Assembly (NCBI GenBank): GCA_003164035.1
Contig: PLRS01000122.1
Coordinates: 51,312-96,566, forward strand
Length of the DNA stretch: 45,255 nt
DNA from: Bryobacterales bacterium
GTDB lineage: Bacteria; Acidobacteriota; Terriglobia; Bryobacterales; Bryobacteraceae
Direction: 5' to 3'
Below the pieces are notes generated by a model. The model searched no databases and was not told the origin of the DNA. It saw nothing but the letters and a program-made list of their open reading frames with translations. The position numbers and the translations under genes were made by a program. This document shows positions 32,889 to 41,500 of the stretch, piece by piece; the first letter of the stretch is position 1, and each line of letters begins with the position of its first letter.

Positions 32889-35549
32889 CTACTCTTCGCG
32901 CAATGCCGCCAGCGGATCCATTTCCGCGGCGCCGCGGGCGGGCAGGTAGGCGGCCAGCGCTGCCACCAACGTCAGTACGGCGCAGGCCGCGGCCAGCGTG
33001 AGCGGGTCGTATGGCTTCAGGCCATATAATAAAGTCGCCACCAGGCGCGAGCACGCGGTCACCGAGGCAGTGCCGATGACGAGACCGGTCACGAGCAGGC
33101 TCGCAATGTCCCGCAGCACGAGGCGGACCACCGAAGCGCGCGTGGCGCCCATCGCCATGCGGATGCCGATCTCTCCGCGCCGACGCACCACCGCGTATGC
33201 CACGACGCCGTACACGCCCACGCTGGCCAGCACCAGCGCCAGCGCCGCGAACCCGGCCGCCAATCCGGCCAGCAGCCGTTCCCATACAAGCGAATCTTCC
33301 ACCTGCGCGGAGAGCAGCCGGAACTCGATCGCGATCCGCGGGTCGGTCTGCTTTACCGACTCTCTCACGCGCGCGGTCACATCCGCCAGCCTGCCGCTGA
33401 ATCGCAACTCGTAAGTGCCGAGCACCGGGAAGGGCGCCGGGTTCTGGGCGATCGGCACATACACCGTGGCCGGCGCGGGGTCGCGCAGCCTCCGGTATTT
33501 GGCGTTCTGCGTCACTCCCACAATTCCGACCGTGTACGGACCTCCGGCATTCCTGTCGCGGTAGGTTCTTCCTAGCGGATTCACGCCCGGGAAAAGCTCG
33601 CGGGCCGCGGTTTCATTGGCGATCGCCACCCTGGGAGAGCCGGCCGTATCGTGCCCGGTAAAGGCCCGGCCGCGCAGCAGGTTCGTGCCGACCGCCTGAA
33701 AATATCCAGGCGAGACCAGGTTGAAAAAGATATGCACCTTTCGCGAAGATCCGGCCGGGTCGTCTATGTCCCATTGCCAGCTTTGGCCATTGATTGGCGT
33801 GACCGCGGAACGGGCCGCGGCCTCCACGCCGGGAATTCGGCGCAGACGCGTTTCAATTTCAGAAGCCAGCGCACTCTGTTGAGACGGGGAGTGGCCGGCT
33901 CGAATATCGATATCGACTAATAGCACCCCTTGCCTGCGAAAGCCCATGTCTTCGGTAAGCAGGGTATAAAAGCTGCGGACAAATAAGCCGGCGCCTGCTA
34001 CCAACACCACCGAGAGAGCGACCTGCGCCGCCACCAGGGTGCGGCTCAAGCTCCAACCGCCGCGCCGCTCGGTCAGGCCGCGCGAATTCCGTTGCAAACC
34101 TTCCTGTGGCGAAAGCCCGGTGGCGCGCAGCGCGGGAGCGAGGCCGAACAGCGCACCCGTCAGCACGGCGACACCTGCGAGAAATACCAGCACCCGGAAA
34201 TCCGGAGTGAGATCGAGAAACGGAAACCGGTGCTGCGCGGGAGAGGAGATGGCTGCAACCAGCGCCGCGCTTCCCCATCTCGCGAGCGCTCCGCCTAGCG
34301 CCGCGCCGCCGAGCGACAGCAGCGCCGATTCGGTGAGAAACTGGCGAATCAAACGGCCGCGACCCGCGCCCAATGCCAGGCGCACGGCGATCTCACGCTG
34401 CCGCGCGCTCGCCCGCGCCATCAGTAGGTTCGCCAGGTTGGCGCAGGCAATCAGCAACACCAGGCCAACCATTGCCATCAGCATCAGCAACGGCCGCGAG
34501 TAGCCCCGGCGAAGCTCGGACAGGCCACGGGCGGCGCTTTCGAGTCCCAGCATCGCGGGCTTTTGGGCCGTGTAACCGGAAAAGCCCGCAATAGGAAACA
34601 GTTCCCGGCTCCATATCGCCAGCCGCCGGGCGGCCCGTGCAGCGGCGATTCCCGGTTTCAAGCGCCCCACCACGGTGAGCCACTTAAACTCCGGCTCGGT
34701 GATCGGGTTGGGAGCAGCCATGAACTGGCCGGCAAGACCGAGCGGCACCGCGACATCGAACCCTTCGCCCACGTCCACGCCGAAGAAGTCCGGCGGAGCG
34801 ACGCCAACGATGGTCAAAGAGCGATGTTCCGCGCGAATCGAGCGGCCCACCACGCTCGGGTCGCCGCCGTACCGGCGCCGCCAGAAATCGTATGACAGCA
34901 CTGCCGCCGGAGCCGAATCCGGCCGGTCGTCCGCTGGGCCCAGGGTGCGGCCGATGCGCGCCGTAACGCCCAGCGCTCCGAAGTAATCGCCGCTCACATA
35001 AAGTCCGCGCGCGGGAATTTTCTCGCCACCGCCCGAAAGGTCGAAGATTTCGGCGCTATACGCCAGCGCGCGAGAGAAAACATCCTGGCGGTCGCGGAAC
35101 CGGAGCCAGAGTGGGTAGTTGAAATCCTCCCCGCTTGGGATCGTGACCCGCAGCAGCCGATGCGGCTCTTCAACCGGCAGAGTTTTCAGCAGCAGCGCGT
35201 CCAGCACCGTAAAAATCGCGCAATTGGCGCCGATGCCGAGCGCCAGCGACAGCACCGCCGCGGCCGTAAATCCGGGGCTCCGGCGAAGCGCGCGAACGCC
35301 GTACCGCAGATCCTGCCACAGGTCTTCGAGCCAGCGCGTGCCGCGCGCGTCGCGGCAAGCTTCCCGCACCGCATCGCCACCGCCAAAATCGAGCCGCGCC
35401 CGCCGCCGCGCATCGCCAGCCGATAAGCCCTGGCGCCGGTACTTCTCTTCCTGCCGCTCCAGGTGAAACCGCAGCTCCTCGTCGAGCTCCGCTTCCACCG
35501 CCCTACGTCCGAACGATGCCCGCAGCCGATAGACCGGATCGTTCCACAT
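32889..35549 (-). CDS. ADOP-type ABC permease (MacB-like)
   Basis: An 886-residue permease of the Acidobacterial duplicated orphan permease type. Residues 1-80 are the prefix domain (ELDEELRFHLERQEEKYRRQGLS). The MacB periplasmic core and FtsX domain follow twice: the first with SLALGIGANCAIFTVLDAL, then LLIACANLANLLMARASARQREIAVRLALG; the second with LVAAQVALSVVLVAGAGLF and ASVGVYGVVAYAVVRRRGEIGIR. The C-terminus is PARGAAEMDPLAALREE. These proteins occur without a linked ATPase, as here, and their substrates are unknown. Genomes of the group often carry dozens of copies. It is convergent with the amidase gene, and its start is 102 bases from the divergent oxidoreductase. Confidence 0.93.
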   Translation of the reverse strand: MWNDPVYRLRASFGRRAVEAELDEELRFHLERQEEKYRRQGLSAGDARRRARLDFGGGDAVREACRDARGTRWLEDLWQDLRYGVRALRRSPGFTAAAVLSLALGIGANCAIFTVLDALLLKTLPVEEPHRLLRVTIPSGEDFNYPLWLRFRDRQDVFSRALAYSAEIFDLSGGGEKIPARGLYVSGDYFGALGVTARIGRTLGPADDRPDSAPAAVLSYDFWRRRYGGDPSVVGRSIRAEHRSLTIVGVAPPDFFGVDVGEGFDVAVPLGLAGQFMAAPNPITEPEFKWLTVVGRLKPGIAAARAARRLAIWSRELFPIAGFSGYTAQKPAMLGLESAARGLSELRRGYSRPLLMLMAMVGLVLLIACANLANLLMARASARQREIAVRLALGAGRGRLIRQFLTESALLSLGGAALGGALARWGSAALVAAISSPAQHRFPFLDLTPDFRVLVFLAGVAVLTGALFGLAPALRATGLSPQEGLQRNSRGLTERRGGWSLSRTLVAAQVALSVVLVAGAGLFVRSFYTLLTEDMGFRRQGVLLVDIDIRAGHSPSQQSALASEIETRLRRIPGVEAAARSAVTPINGQSWQWDIDDPAGSSRKVHIFFNLVSPGYFQAVGTNLLRGRAFTGHDTAGSPRVAIANETAARELFPGVNPLGRTYRDRNAGGPYTVGIVGVTQNAKYRRLRDPAPATVYVPIAQNPAPFPVLGTYELRFSGRLADVTARVRESVKQTDPRIAIEFRLLSAQVEDSLVWERLLAGLAAGFAALALVLASVGVYGVVAYAVVRRRGEIGIRMAMGATRASVVRLVLRDIASLLVTGLVIGTASVTACSRLVATLLYGLKPYDPLTLAAACAVLTLVAALAAYLPARGAAEMDPLAALREE

Positions 35550-35651
35550 TGCCGTGCTTCCCTTTTGCTTCTACAAGGAACAGCATAGGCCATCTCTTGT
35601 CGAACCGCAAGGGGAACGCCGCGCGCATCTTTTCCGTTACCATAAATACCG

Positions 35652-36593
35652 ATGATTCGATGGCTCGTAGTCGGAATCGGCGACATCGCGACCAAGCGCG
35701 TGCTTCCCGCCATTTTGGCGGAGCCTCGCAGCCGGCTGGAGGGCCTGGTGACGCGCGACGCCGCCAAGGCCGCGCCCTACGGGTTGCCTGCGTGGAACTC
35801 GCTCGACGCCGCGCTGGCTGCACTTCGGCCGGATGCCGTGTACGTCGCGACGCCGGTGGCGCTGCATGCCGCGCAGACGATTGCGAGCCTGCGCGCGGGC
35901 GCCCACGTGCTCTGCGAAAAGCCGATGGCGCTCACGCATGCGGATGCCCTCGAGATGGTGGCCGCCGCGCGCGAAACCGGGCGCACGCTGGGCATCGCTT
36001 ATTATCGGCGCATGTACCCTAAGATCGAGCGGGCGCGCGGGCTGATCGAAGCCGGCGCCATCGGCCGGCCGGTGTTCGCCGAGGTTACAAACCACTACTG
36101 GTTCTATCCCGCCGACGGCTTTCGCGCCTGGCTGGTCGACCCGAAATTGGCCGGTAACGGGCCGTTGCGCGATATCGCCTCCCACCGCATCGACGTATTG
36201 GCCTGGCTTTTCGGTCCGGCCCGGCGGGTTACCGGGCATCTTTCGAACTTGGTGCAGCCGACCGCGGTGGAGGACAACGCCACCGTGCTGATCGAGTACG
36301 CGAGCGGCGTCCGCGGAATGGTCGACGTGCGCTGGCATTCGCACGTGGCGCGCGACGAATTCCGCGTGCGCGGCACCGATGGCGAACTCGATTTGACCCC
36401 GCTCAACGGCCCGGAGATCGTCTGGCCCGGAGGCAGCGACCAACTCCCGCCGCATGCGAACCTCCACTATCCGGCGATCGAGGATTTCGTGAGTGCAATC
36501 CTGGAAGGCAGGCAGCCGCGATCGAGCGGCGAGACCGCCCTCGAGACCGAACGCGTGATGGACGAGGCGGCGCGGAGCGGTGCTGCCCGGTAA
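35652..36593 (+). CDS. Gfo/Idh/MocA family oxidoreductase
   Basis: A 313-residue NAD(P)-dependent dehydrogenase. The Rossmann start is WLVVGIGDIATKRVLPAIL (residues 3-21). The family motif AHVLCEKPMALTHADALEM lies at about 86-104, with the conserved EKP. The second domain includes YWFYPADGFRAWL and NGPLRDIASHRIDVLAWLFG, where the catalytic His is expected. Members oxidise or reduce sugars and cyclitols, often with other enzymes of carbohydrate metabolism. No such partner lies beside it. The start ATG at 35652 fits the family. Confidence 0.88.
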   Translation: MIRWLVVGIGDIATKRVLPAILAEPRSRLEGLVTRDAAKAAPYGLPAWNSLDAALAALRPDAVYVATPVALHAAQTIASLRAGAHVLCEKPMALTHADALEMVAAARETGRTLGIAYYRRMYPKIERARGLIEAGAIGRPVFAEVTNHYWFYPADGFRAWLVDPKLAGNGPLRDIASHRIDVLAWLFGPARRVTGHLSNLVQPTAVEDNATVLIEYASGVRGMVDVRWHSHVARDEFRVRGTDGELDLTPLNGPEIVWPGGSDQLPPHANLHYPAIEDFVSAILEGRQPRSSGETALETERVMDEAARSGAAR

Positions 36594-36616
36594 AATAGGT
36601 ACGGTAGTATGGCTAT

Positions 36617-36763
36617 ATGGCGAGTAGGAAGTGGACCTTCACCATAGCGGATGACGCGGCGGCGCCGTTCCTGCGGCGCGTGCCGGCACGGGACTGTCTC
36701 CGGTGCTCGTCCCCGCTCAGTACGGCGGCCAGCTCTCGGCTGCGCAGCGGTCAGCCAGGGTAA
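36617..36763 (+). pseudogene. Antitoxin-like N-terminal fragment
   Basis: An ATG at 36617 starts MASRKWTFTIADDAAAPF then LRRVPARD, resembling the first part of small ribbon-helix-helix-type antitoxins seen in this phylum. After ARD (about 36694) the frame gives unrelated residues and stops at 36763. The remaining bases to 36945 hold no assigned gene. The minus-strand frame 36717-36947 (starting MGCASLGRVEPVSTLI) is open, but I cannot match it to a family. Confidence 0.45.
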
Positions 36764-36945
36764 CCACCCGCGCCGGTGCAGTTCCCGCAGGAACAAATAA
36801 CACTCTTGCCGCCAATTCGGTCCCGGCGAGATTGGCGAACTCGCGGCTGATCCTTGCGACGTCATACGGCGCTATCCCGTTGACAGAACGAAGCCCAACA
36901 ATTAGAGTGGAAACGGGCTCAACACGACCGAGGGAAGCACAACCC

Positions 36946-37137
36946 ATGACCGGAATTCAATTCCTTACCGACGCGAAAGGCCGCAGGACAGCGGCGGTGA
37001 TCGACCTCAAGAAACACAGTGCGCTGTGGGAAGATATCGAGGACGTGCTGATTTCCCGGTCGCGCCGGCATGAGAAACGCATTCCGCTCGAAAAGGTGAA
37101 GGCCGACCTGATCGCAAGCGGAAAGCTGCGTGCCTAA
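36946..37137 (+). CDS. Small antitoxin of a RelBE-like pair
   Basis: A 63-residue protein (MTGIQFLTDAKGRRTAAV). The start ATG at 36946 has GAGGG about eleven bases upstream. Its sequence (IDLKKHSALWEDIEDVLI, then RRHEKRIPLEKVKADLIA) resembles small antitoxins placed directly before RelE/ParE-like toxins. Its end overlaps the toxin GTG by eight bases, the usual coupling. There is no strong motif for DNA binding, so assignment rests on size, position and partner. Confidence 0.7.
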   Translation: MTGIQFLTDAKGRRTAAVIDLKKHSALWEDIEDVLISRSRRHEKRIPLEKVKADLIASGKLRA

Positions 37138-37498
37138 ATACAAAGTCGCATTCGCGTCCAGTGCTGAGAGGGAACTCAGGAACCTCCCCGTTCGACTGAT
37201 TCCGCGCTTGGCTCCTCACCTGGAAAATCTCGCATCCAATCCTCGTCCGTTCGGCTGCAAGAATCTGGCAGGTGGCGATGGCGAGCGGCGCATTCGTGTC
37301 GGCGACTACCGCGTGGTGTACACCATCGACGACGCAGAAATGCCGGTGGAAGTGACGCGAATCCGTCACCGAAGCGAGGTATACAATCGACGAGTGCCAT
37401 GCGCGGGATTCCGCACGAAATCATGCTGCTCGACCTCTACGCCGCCCTGCACCCGATCAACGCCATCACCGGCGCCACCACGGCGGAACGCTCTATGA
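37130..37498 (+). CDS. RelE/ParE-like toxin with lost stop codon
   Basis: Starts at a GTG at 37130. The first 85 residues are a complete RelE/ParE-like toxin: [52 protein letters not shown] and the ending [12 protein letters not shown]. Family members normally stop within a few residues of that point. Here the frame continues for about 37 residues ([16 protein letters not shown]) into sequence that resembles another gene in a different frame. The usual ending was probably cut by a rearrangement near 37390-37399. The toxin fold itself may still be intact. Members cleave mRNA on ribosomes or poison gyrase. Confidence 0.75.
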   Translation: MPKYKVAFASSAERELRNLPVRLIPRLAPHLENLASNPRPFGCKNLAGGDGERRIRVGDYRVVYTIDDAEMPVEVTRIRHRSEVYNRRVPCAGFRTKSCCSTSTPPCTRSTPSPAPPRRNAL

Positions 37499-37518
37499 CG
37501 TTTCTGCGAGAGTCTTAG
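37399..37518 (+). pseudogene. Fragment resembling the C-terminus of MnmE
   Basis: The frame from an ATG at 37399 reads [17 protein letters not shown], then [16 protein letters not shown]. This resembles the helical end of the tRNA-modification GTPase MnmE, but without its final FCIGK. It ends at a TAG at 37516. The resemblance is from memory and weak. Confidence 0.3.
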
Positions 37519-37692
37519 ACATAGAAAAGGTGGGCCGCTTTTACGCCGGAGGCGGCGCGGTTTCGTTTGACTCCATCCGCCAATCAGAGGTGACGATCCC
37601 TGTCGGCCCAATTACGGCGGGAGCGGTCTGGGTGGGCGAGAATATCCACATACCGTTTGGAGAACAAAACAAGAAGTCCTTTCAGGTGAGTA
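37478..37692 (+). other. Unassigned coding-like fragment before hipA end
   Basis: A frame without a convincing start reads [21 protein letters not shown], then DSIRQSEVTIPVGPITAGAV and NIHIPFGEQNKKSFQ. It then runs into the antisense of hipA. It looks like a piece of a real protein, but I do not recognise it. Confidence 0.3.
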
Positions 37693-38928
37693 TCACTGCG
37701 CGCAATGGCCGAGCTGTTGCCGGCCCGCTTCCCACATCTGCAGCATGCGCCCGCCGATTTCGGCGAAGGCGGGGTGACCATGGAGGTATCGCTCCAACTC
37801 GACACTGGTTTCTGCCAGCGCGTCGGAGATTCGCTCCAGGATTTGACGGACCTGGGCCGGCGTGCCGGTCATGCGCGTTTCGCCGAACCGTCGCAGTTCC
37901 TTTGCTTCGGGCCATTGCGTCGTACCGTTGAGAGTCAGTGCCATGCTGTCTTTCGGAAGGTAGACGGATGTGGTCACGATGTCGTAGGCCGGCGCCAGCC
38001 GCGCCTCTCCCTGCACGTCGTCGTAGACGATACCGAAGTTTTTCAAATGGGCGTCGCCATTGCGTAGAGCGCAATTGAGAGCGATGAGCGTAAAGAGTTG
38101 TTCCAGGTCGCTAAAGAGCCGCGGCGAATTGGCAAACTGCTCGAAGCGCTTCATGATCGAAGTCTCATAGCTGCCCCGGTATTTCTCGTCCGTTCTTCGG
38201 CCATTCAGCACGCAGAAATCTTCGAAACCCCGGTACGTGCCGTCGGGACGCAGATCGAAACGGTCGATCACCAGCGCCATACCGTCGTCGCCAAGCCGAT
38301 GGCGCGGTACGGAAAGCCCGCAACGCTCGGCGGCTTTGAGGCAGAAGGATTCATTGGCGGCGAGCTGCGGGAATTCGTTCGGCTCCCAGAATTTGACGAT
38401 GTGGGTGGCACCTTTGAAGCTTTGCGAGAGCCGTTGTTTCGTGCTGGCCGCCGCCGCGAACGATCCTTCGTCGCGCACCAGGACCTTCGGTTGCACCCCG
38501 CTGATTCCCGAAACGGCGGCGAATTTATCCAGCAGGTAACGGTATAGATCGCCGCTCCGCCGGCTGGCGAGGATTTCGTCGATTGCCTGGAACGGCACGC
38601 CCTCGTCCAACTGCTCCTCTTCCCCGGTGTAGCGCAGGCGGCCCACCTGCGAGCGGCCGACGATGGACAGCAGATCGAAGTCGTCAAAACTGCCAGTGGC
38701 TTTGGCAAACAGCAGGCGAAGACGCTCGCGTAATGCGCCCTCCGGCAGGTTCATCTCAAAAATCGGCGCCAGGCCAAGGGGCCTATCCCAGGACTGCGAC
38801 CGGACGGGCATGGTGACGGACACAGCGCGTGCCGGCGGCGTTTTGGGCAGGTAGGCGAGCGTGCTGCCGCGTCCGTCCAGCCGGTCGAGAAGGCCGGCTT
38901 CCGCGCCTTCGCTCCACACTTTAATCAT
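37693..38928 (-). CDS. hipA: HipA-type serine/threonine kinase toxin
   Basis: A 411-residue toxin kinase. The N-terminal subdomain (residues about 1-105) ends near VGRLRYTGEEE. The flexible P-loop with the autophosphorylated Ser is SGISGVQPKVLV near residue 144. The catalytic loop NGDAHLKNFG and the metal-binding APAYDIVTTSVY are both intact. In E. coli HipA phosphorylates glutamyl-tRNA synthetase, which blocks translation and causes persistence; the target here is unknown. Its start overlaps the hipB stop by eight bases, so expression is coupled and autorepressed by HipB. Gene fragments lie directly beyond its 3' end. Confidence 0.93.
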   Translation of the reverse strand: MIKVWSEGAEAGLLDRLDGRGSTLAYLPKTPPARAVSVTMPVRSQSWDRPLGLAPIFEMNLPEGALRERLRLLFAKATGSFDDFDLLSIVGRSQVGRLRYTGEEEQLDEGVPFQAIDEILASRRSGDLYRYLLDKFAAVSGISGVQPKVLVRDEGSFAAAASTKQRLSQSFKGATHIVKFWEPNEFPQLAANESFCLKAAERCGLSVPRHRLGDDGMALVIDRFDLRPDGTYRGFEDFCVLNGRRTDEKYRGSYETSIMKRFEQFANSPRLFSDLEQLFTLIALNCALRNGDAHLKNFGIVYDDVQGEARLAPAYDIVTTSVYLPKDSMALTLNGTTQWPEAKELRRFGETRMTGTPAQVRQILERISDALAETSVELERYLHGHPAFAEIGGRMLQMWEAGRQQLGHCAQ

Positions 38929-39178
38929 CGCCAGCCTCGTTGGTCAGATCGTCCAGCGTCGGCCGGCCGTGGTTCGCCTCCCGGAGGTGCAGTTCAAGGC
39001 CCAAAGCTGCGAGAATGCGGACGACTTTGTTAAAGCCTAGTTCCGCCACCCGCCCTTGTTCCAGGGCCTTGATGGTTGGAAGGCTGACATGGGACAGACG
39101 GGCAAGATCCTGCTGACGCAGAGCGAACGCTTTGCGTTTGGAGACGATGGCGGCGCGAATGGACTCCAGACTCTCCAT
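38921..39178 (-). CDS. hipB: HipB-type XRE antitoxin
   Basis: An 85-residue DNA-binding antitoxin starting at the ATG at 39178 (MESLESIRAAIVSKRKAF). The helix-turn-helix is LRQQDLARLSHVSLPTIKALEQG (about residues 20-42). The C-terminal part forms a small dimer strand (LGLELHLREANHGR). The preceding 50 bases carry two exact GGATAATATA repeats that are probable operators. HipB binds HipA and represses the operon. The open frame extends upstream but covers the promoter region, so the later ATG is preferred. Confidence 0.9.
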   Translation of the reverse strand: MESLESIRAAIVSKRKAFALRQQDLARLSHVSLPTIKALEQGRVAELGFNKVVRILAALGLELHLREANHGRPTLDDLTNEAGDD

Positions 39179-39180
39179 AG

Positions 39181-39230
39181 GGATAATATAGCATTCTTTT
39201 GACTGAGTTGTTGACAAAAAGGATAATATA
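39181..39230 (-). promoter_or_regulatory. Probable hipBA promoter and operators
   Basis: GGATAATATA occurs exactly twice, at 39181-39190 and 39221-39230, 40 bases apart and both on the same face. Read on the minus strand this gives TATATTATCC, close to the TATCC half-site of the E. coli hipB operators. An AT-rich segment with TTGTCA and TATATT also lies here, but the spacing of 21 bases is long for a promoter. Confidence 0.6.
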
Positions 39231-39263
39231 TTGTCTCTTAACCAAGGGAATCGCCATGTTCGG

Positions 39264-39387
39264 GTCAGAGCCGCGACTGTAATAAAGGAGCGGTTGTTGC
39301 GGCCCTTTCGAAAACTCCGAGAAACCTGACGCATCGGCGAGTTATGGTCCGCTTCCGGCAACCCTCCTTTACAGTCGCGGCTCTGAC
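39264..39387. repeat. Inverted pair of the EPRP dispersed repeat
   Basis: The left arm (39264-39295) begins GTCAGAGCCGCGACTGTAA and the right arm (39360-39387) ends in its complement. The arms match over about 28 bases apart from a few inserted bases. They carry the same core as the repeats at 10076 and 10972 (CGGCTC and GTCGCGG). The spacer is 64 bases and has no gene. It lies between the divergent hipBA promoter side and the end of the VWFA gene. Confidence 0.7.
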
Positions 39388-39392
39388 TCGAT

Positions 39393-41489
39393 CTACCGCA
39401 CGATCAGACTGACCCTTGGAAACGCGAACTTGCGGCCGACTTCATCGACGATGTCGATCTGGCAGGTGTAGCGGCCGGGAGCGATGCCCTGCAATGGAAC
39501 CTGGAGGGCAACCGGCACGGCTTCGGGCCTAGTGGGAGCCATCTGGGTCAGCAGCAAAGGCTGGGTTTCAAAAGTCTTGGCACCCTTCTGGTTGTACAGG
39601 CTCATGCCGACTCTCACGCGGCGGGCCCTATAATCGGCGGGGTCGGGACGCGCGTCGTACACGTCGAAGGTGACGTACATCTTCTGGGCGCGGCGGAAGA
39701 CTCTGGAAATATTGGGCACGATTTTCTCGTCGCCCACGATCAGCGGGTCCGCCTCGTTGGTCTTGCGCGTGGTGCGCTCGGCGGCGCCCACGGCGGCTTT
39801 CAGCGGTTCCCGCTGGCTGCTCCAGACGACCGAGCTGGTTTTGAGCAGGGTGGAATCCGCGGCCAGGTCGGGCACGGTGAAATGGCCGTCGAAGGTGCCC
39901 ATTTTGCCGGTCTGGTTTTCCCGCACCAGGAATTTCACCCGGTACTTGCCGGGGGCCAGGGTGAAGCCGGCGTCGTAGTGCAGGTTGCGGCGGGCAAGCA
40001 GGGCCGCGTCCTGGGCGCCCAGTTTGACGGGGATGAAGTCGCGCACCTTGGCGACGATGGTCTTGCGCTCGTCGATCACTTCGCCGATGAAATCGAAGCG
40101 GGTCTCGCCGGCGCCGCTGCTCTTTTGCGCCAAGGCGATTACCGAACCCGGCACGCGAATCGAAAGCGGCACGAAATACGCGGTGGGCGTGATGCGGAAG
40201 TAGTCGGCTTCGAGCACGATCGGAATGTCGGTCACCGGATTGCCCGCCGAGAGCGCGTCCTGCAACTGCTGCTCTTTCTCCTGGCCGTTGAACTTACCCC
40301 ACACTTTGTCGGCGTAGTAACCCTGCCGGTGCTCGATCTTAGCGGCTGTATTGGAATTCAGCTTGACGGTGATGCGCCGGTAGCGGCCGTCTTCTTTAGC
40401 GTTGGTGGTGTAATAACCCACGATGTAATAGCTGCGGAACTGCTGCTGCGCCGCCACGATTCCCATGGAAAGGTCGTTGTTATCGACGAACAGCTTGCCG
40501 CCGGTCTCCGAAGCCAGGCTGGAAAGGGTTTCCTGGGAATCGTTGATGCTGGCGCGCTGCGAGTTATAGACCGAGCCATTGAAAATGCCGGTGCCGCGCG
40601 AGGCGCCGGTCGAAGCCGCGCCACCCGGAGGGTCCGCCATCAGGCCGCGCGCATCGATGGGATAGATGGCGACGTTGGCCTTCACCGATGCGTTGATGGA
40701 AGCTTCCAGTTGCGCCTGGTTGTCGATGCCGTTCTTGTTAATACCGCTCGAAATATACAGCAGTACTTTCTTTTCGGGCAGCGTTGCCAGCATGTGTACG
40801 GCGTCTTCGATGGCCTGCAGCTTGCGGTCGGTATTGAAGATGTTGAACTCGGTCTCATCGGCCACAAAAGCCGCGCCGGTGTCCTCCTCGGTGTCGGCGC
40901 CCGCGTCGGCCAGCGCGGCCAGGTCGCTCATGTCGCCGATGGGCAGGTCTTCAATGATGCTCTTCAACTGATCGCGGTCGGCGGTGAAGTCTGTCTTCAC
41001 CTGAACCACGCCGGTGTTAAGCAGAATGGCCACCATGTCGGAAGAGGTGATCTGCTTATTCAGAAAGTTGATGGCGGCGTCCTGCGCGCGCAACTGTTCG
41101 GGCACGCCCATGGTGGTGAAATCGAAAAACAACACCAGCAGGCGCTTGTCGTGATACTGGATGTGGCCGGGACTTTCGGTGGTGATGACGGTCTTGGGAT
41201 CTTCCGGCAGTTCCTTTTGGTCGGCTAACGTGGGCGGCGGAGGAGGTGGCTCGGGCTCCATGGCGAGCTTTTGGAATTCGAAGACTGAAATTTTCTGCGG
41301 CTTGCCATCTTCGAGCACGGTGAAGTCGGCGGGCTTGAGACCTTCGATGGGCTTGCCGGTCTTGGAGTCCCTGACGGTCACATCCACAATCACCAGGTGA
41401 GCATTGGCGGTGAAGATGGCGGTGGGCGCCTGAGGCGGCTGCTGCTGGCCGGAGGCAGCCTGAGCGAGCAAGGTGAGCAAAAGGCTCAT
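39393..41489 (-). CDS. Secreted VWFA-related domain protein
   Basis: I place the start at the ATG at 41489, which begins a signal peptide (MSLLLTLLAQAASGQQ). The 62 codons upstream to 41675 run through a hairpin repeat and are unlikely to be translated. The mature protein has about 680 residues. A VWFA-like domain covers about 100-350: LLVLFFDFTTMGVPE contains an imperfect MIDAS motif (DFTTM in place of DxSxS), and SSGINKNGID lies nearby. A C-terminal region (about 400-690) has beta-sandwich-like segments ending VGRKFAFPRVSLIVR. This type of protein is abundant in Acidobacteria; its role is unknown. It lies next to the TonB-receptor-like gene in the same direction. Confidence 0.85.
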   Translation of the reverse strand: MSLLLTLLAQAASGQQQPPQAPTAIFTANAHLVIVDVTVRDSKTGKPIEGLKPADFTVLEDGKPQKISVFEFQKLAMEPEPPPPPPTLADQKELPEDPKTVITTESPGHIQYHDKRLLVLFFDFTTMGVPEQLRAQDAAINFLNKQITSSDMVAILLNTGVVQVKTDFTADRDQLKSIIEDLPIGDMSDLAALADAGADTEEDTGAAFVADETEFNIFNTDRKLQAIEDAVHMLATLPEKKVLLYISSGINKNGIDNQAQLEASINASVKANVAIYPIDARGLMADPPGGAASTGASRGTGIFNGSVYNSQRASINDSQETLSSLASETGGKLFVDNNDLSMGIVAAQQQFRSYYIVGYYTTNAKEDGRYRRITVKLNSNTAAKIEHRQGYYADKVWGKFNGQEKEQQLQDALSAGNPVTDIPIVLEADYFRITPTAYFVPLSIRVPGSVIALAQKSSGAGETRFDFIGEVIDERKTIVAKVRDFIPVKLGAQDAALLARRNLHYDAGFTLAPGKYRVKFLVRENQTGKMGTFDGHFTVPDLAADSTLLKTSSVVWSSQREPLKAAVGAAERTTRKTNEADPLIVGDEKIVPNISRVFRRAQKMYVTFDVYDARPDPADYRARRVRVGMSLYNQKGAKTFETQPLLLTQMAPTRPEAVPVALQVPLQGIAPGRYTCQIDIVDEVGRKFAFPRVSLIVR

Positions 41490-41500
41490 CCTGGCCGGCA

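Noticed and set aside
36717-36947. The minus-strand frame of 76 residues as a gene
   Set aside because: It is open and has an ATG, but I could not match it to a family or find a ribosome binding site.
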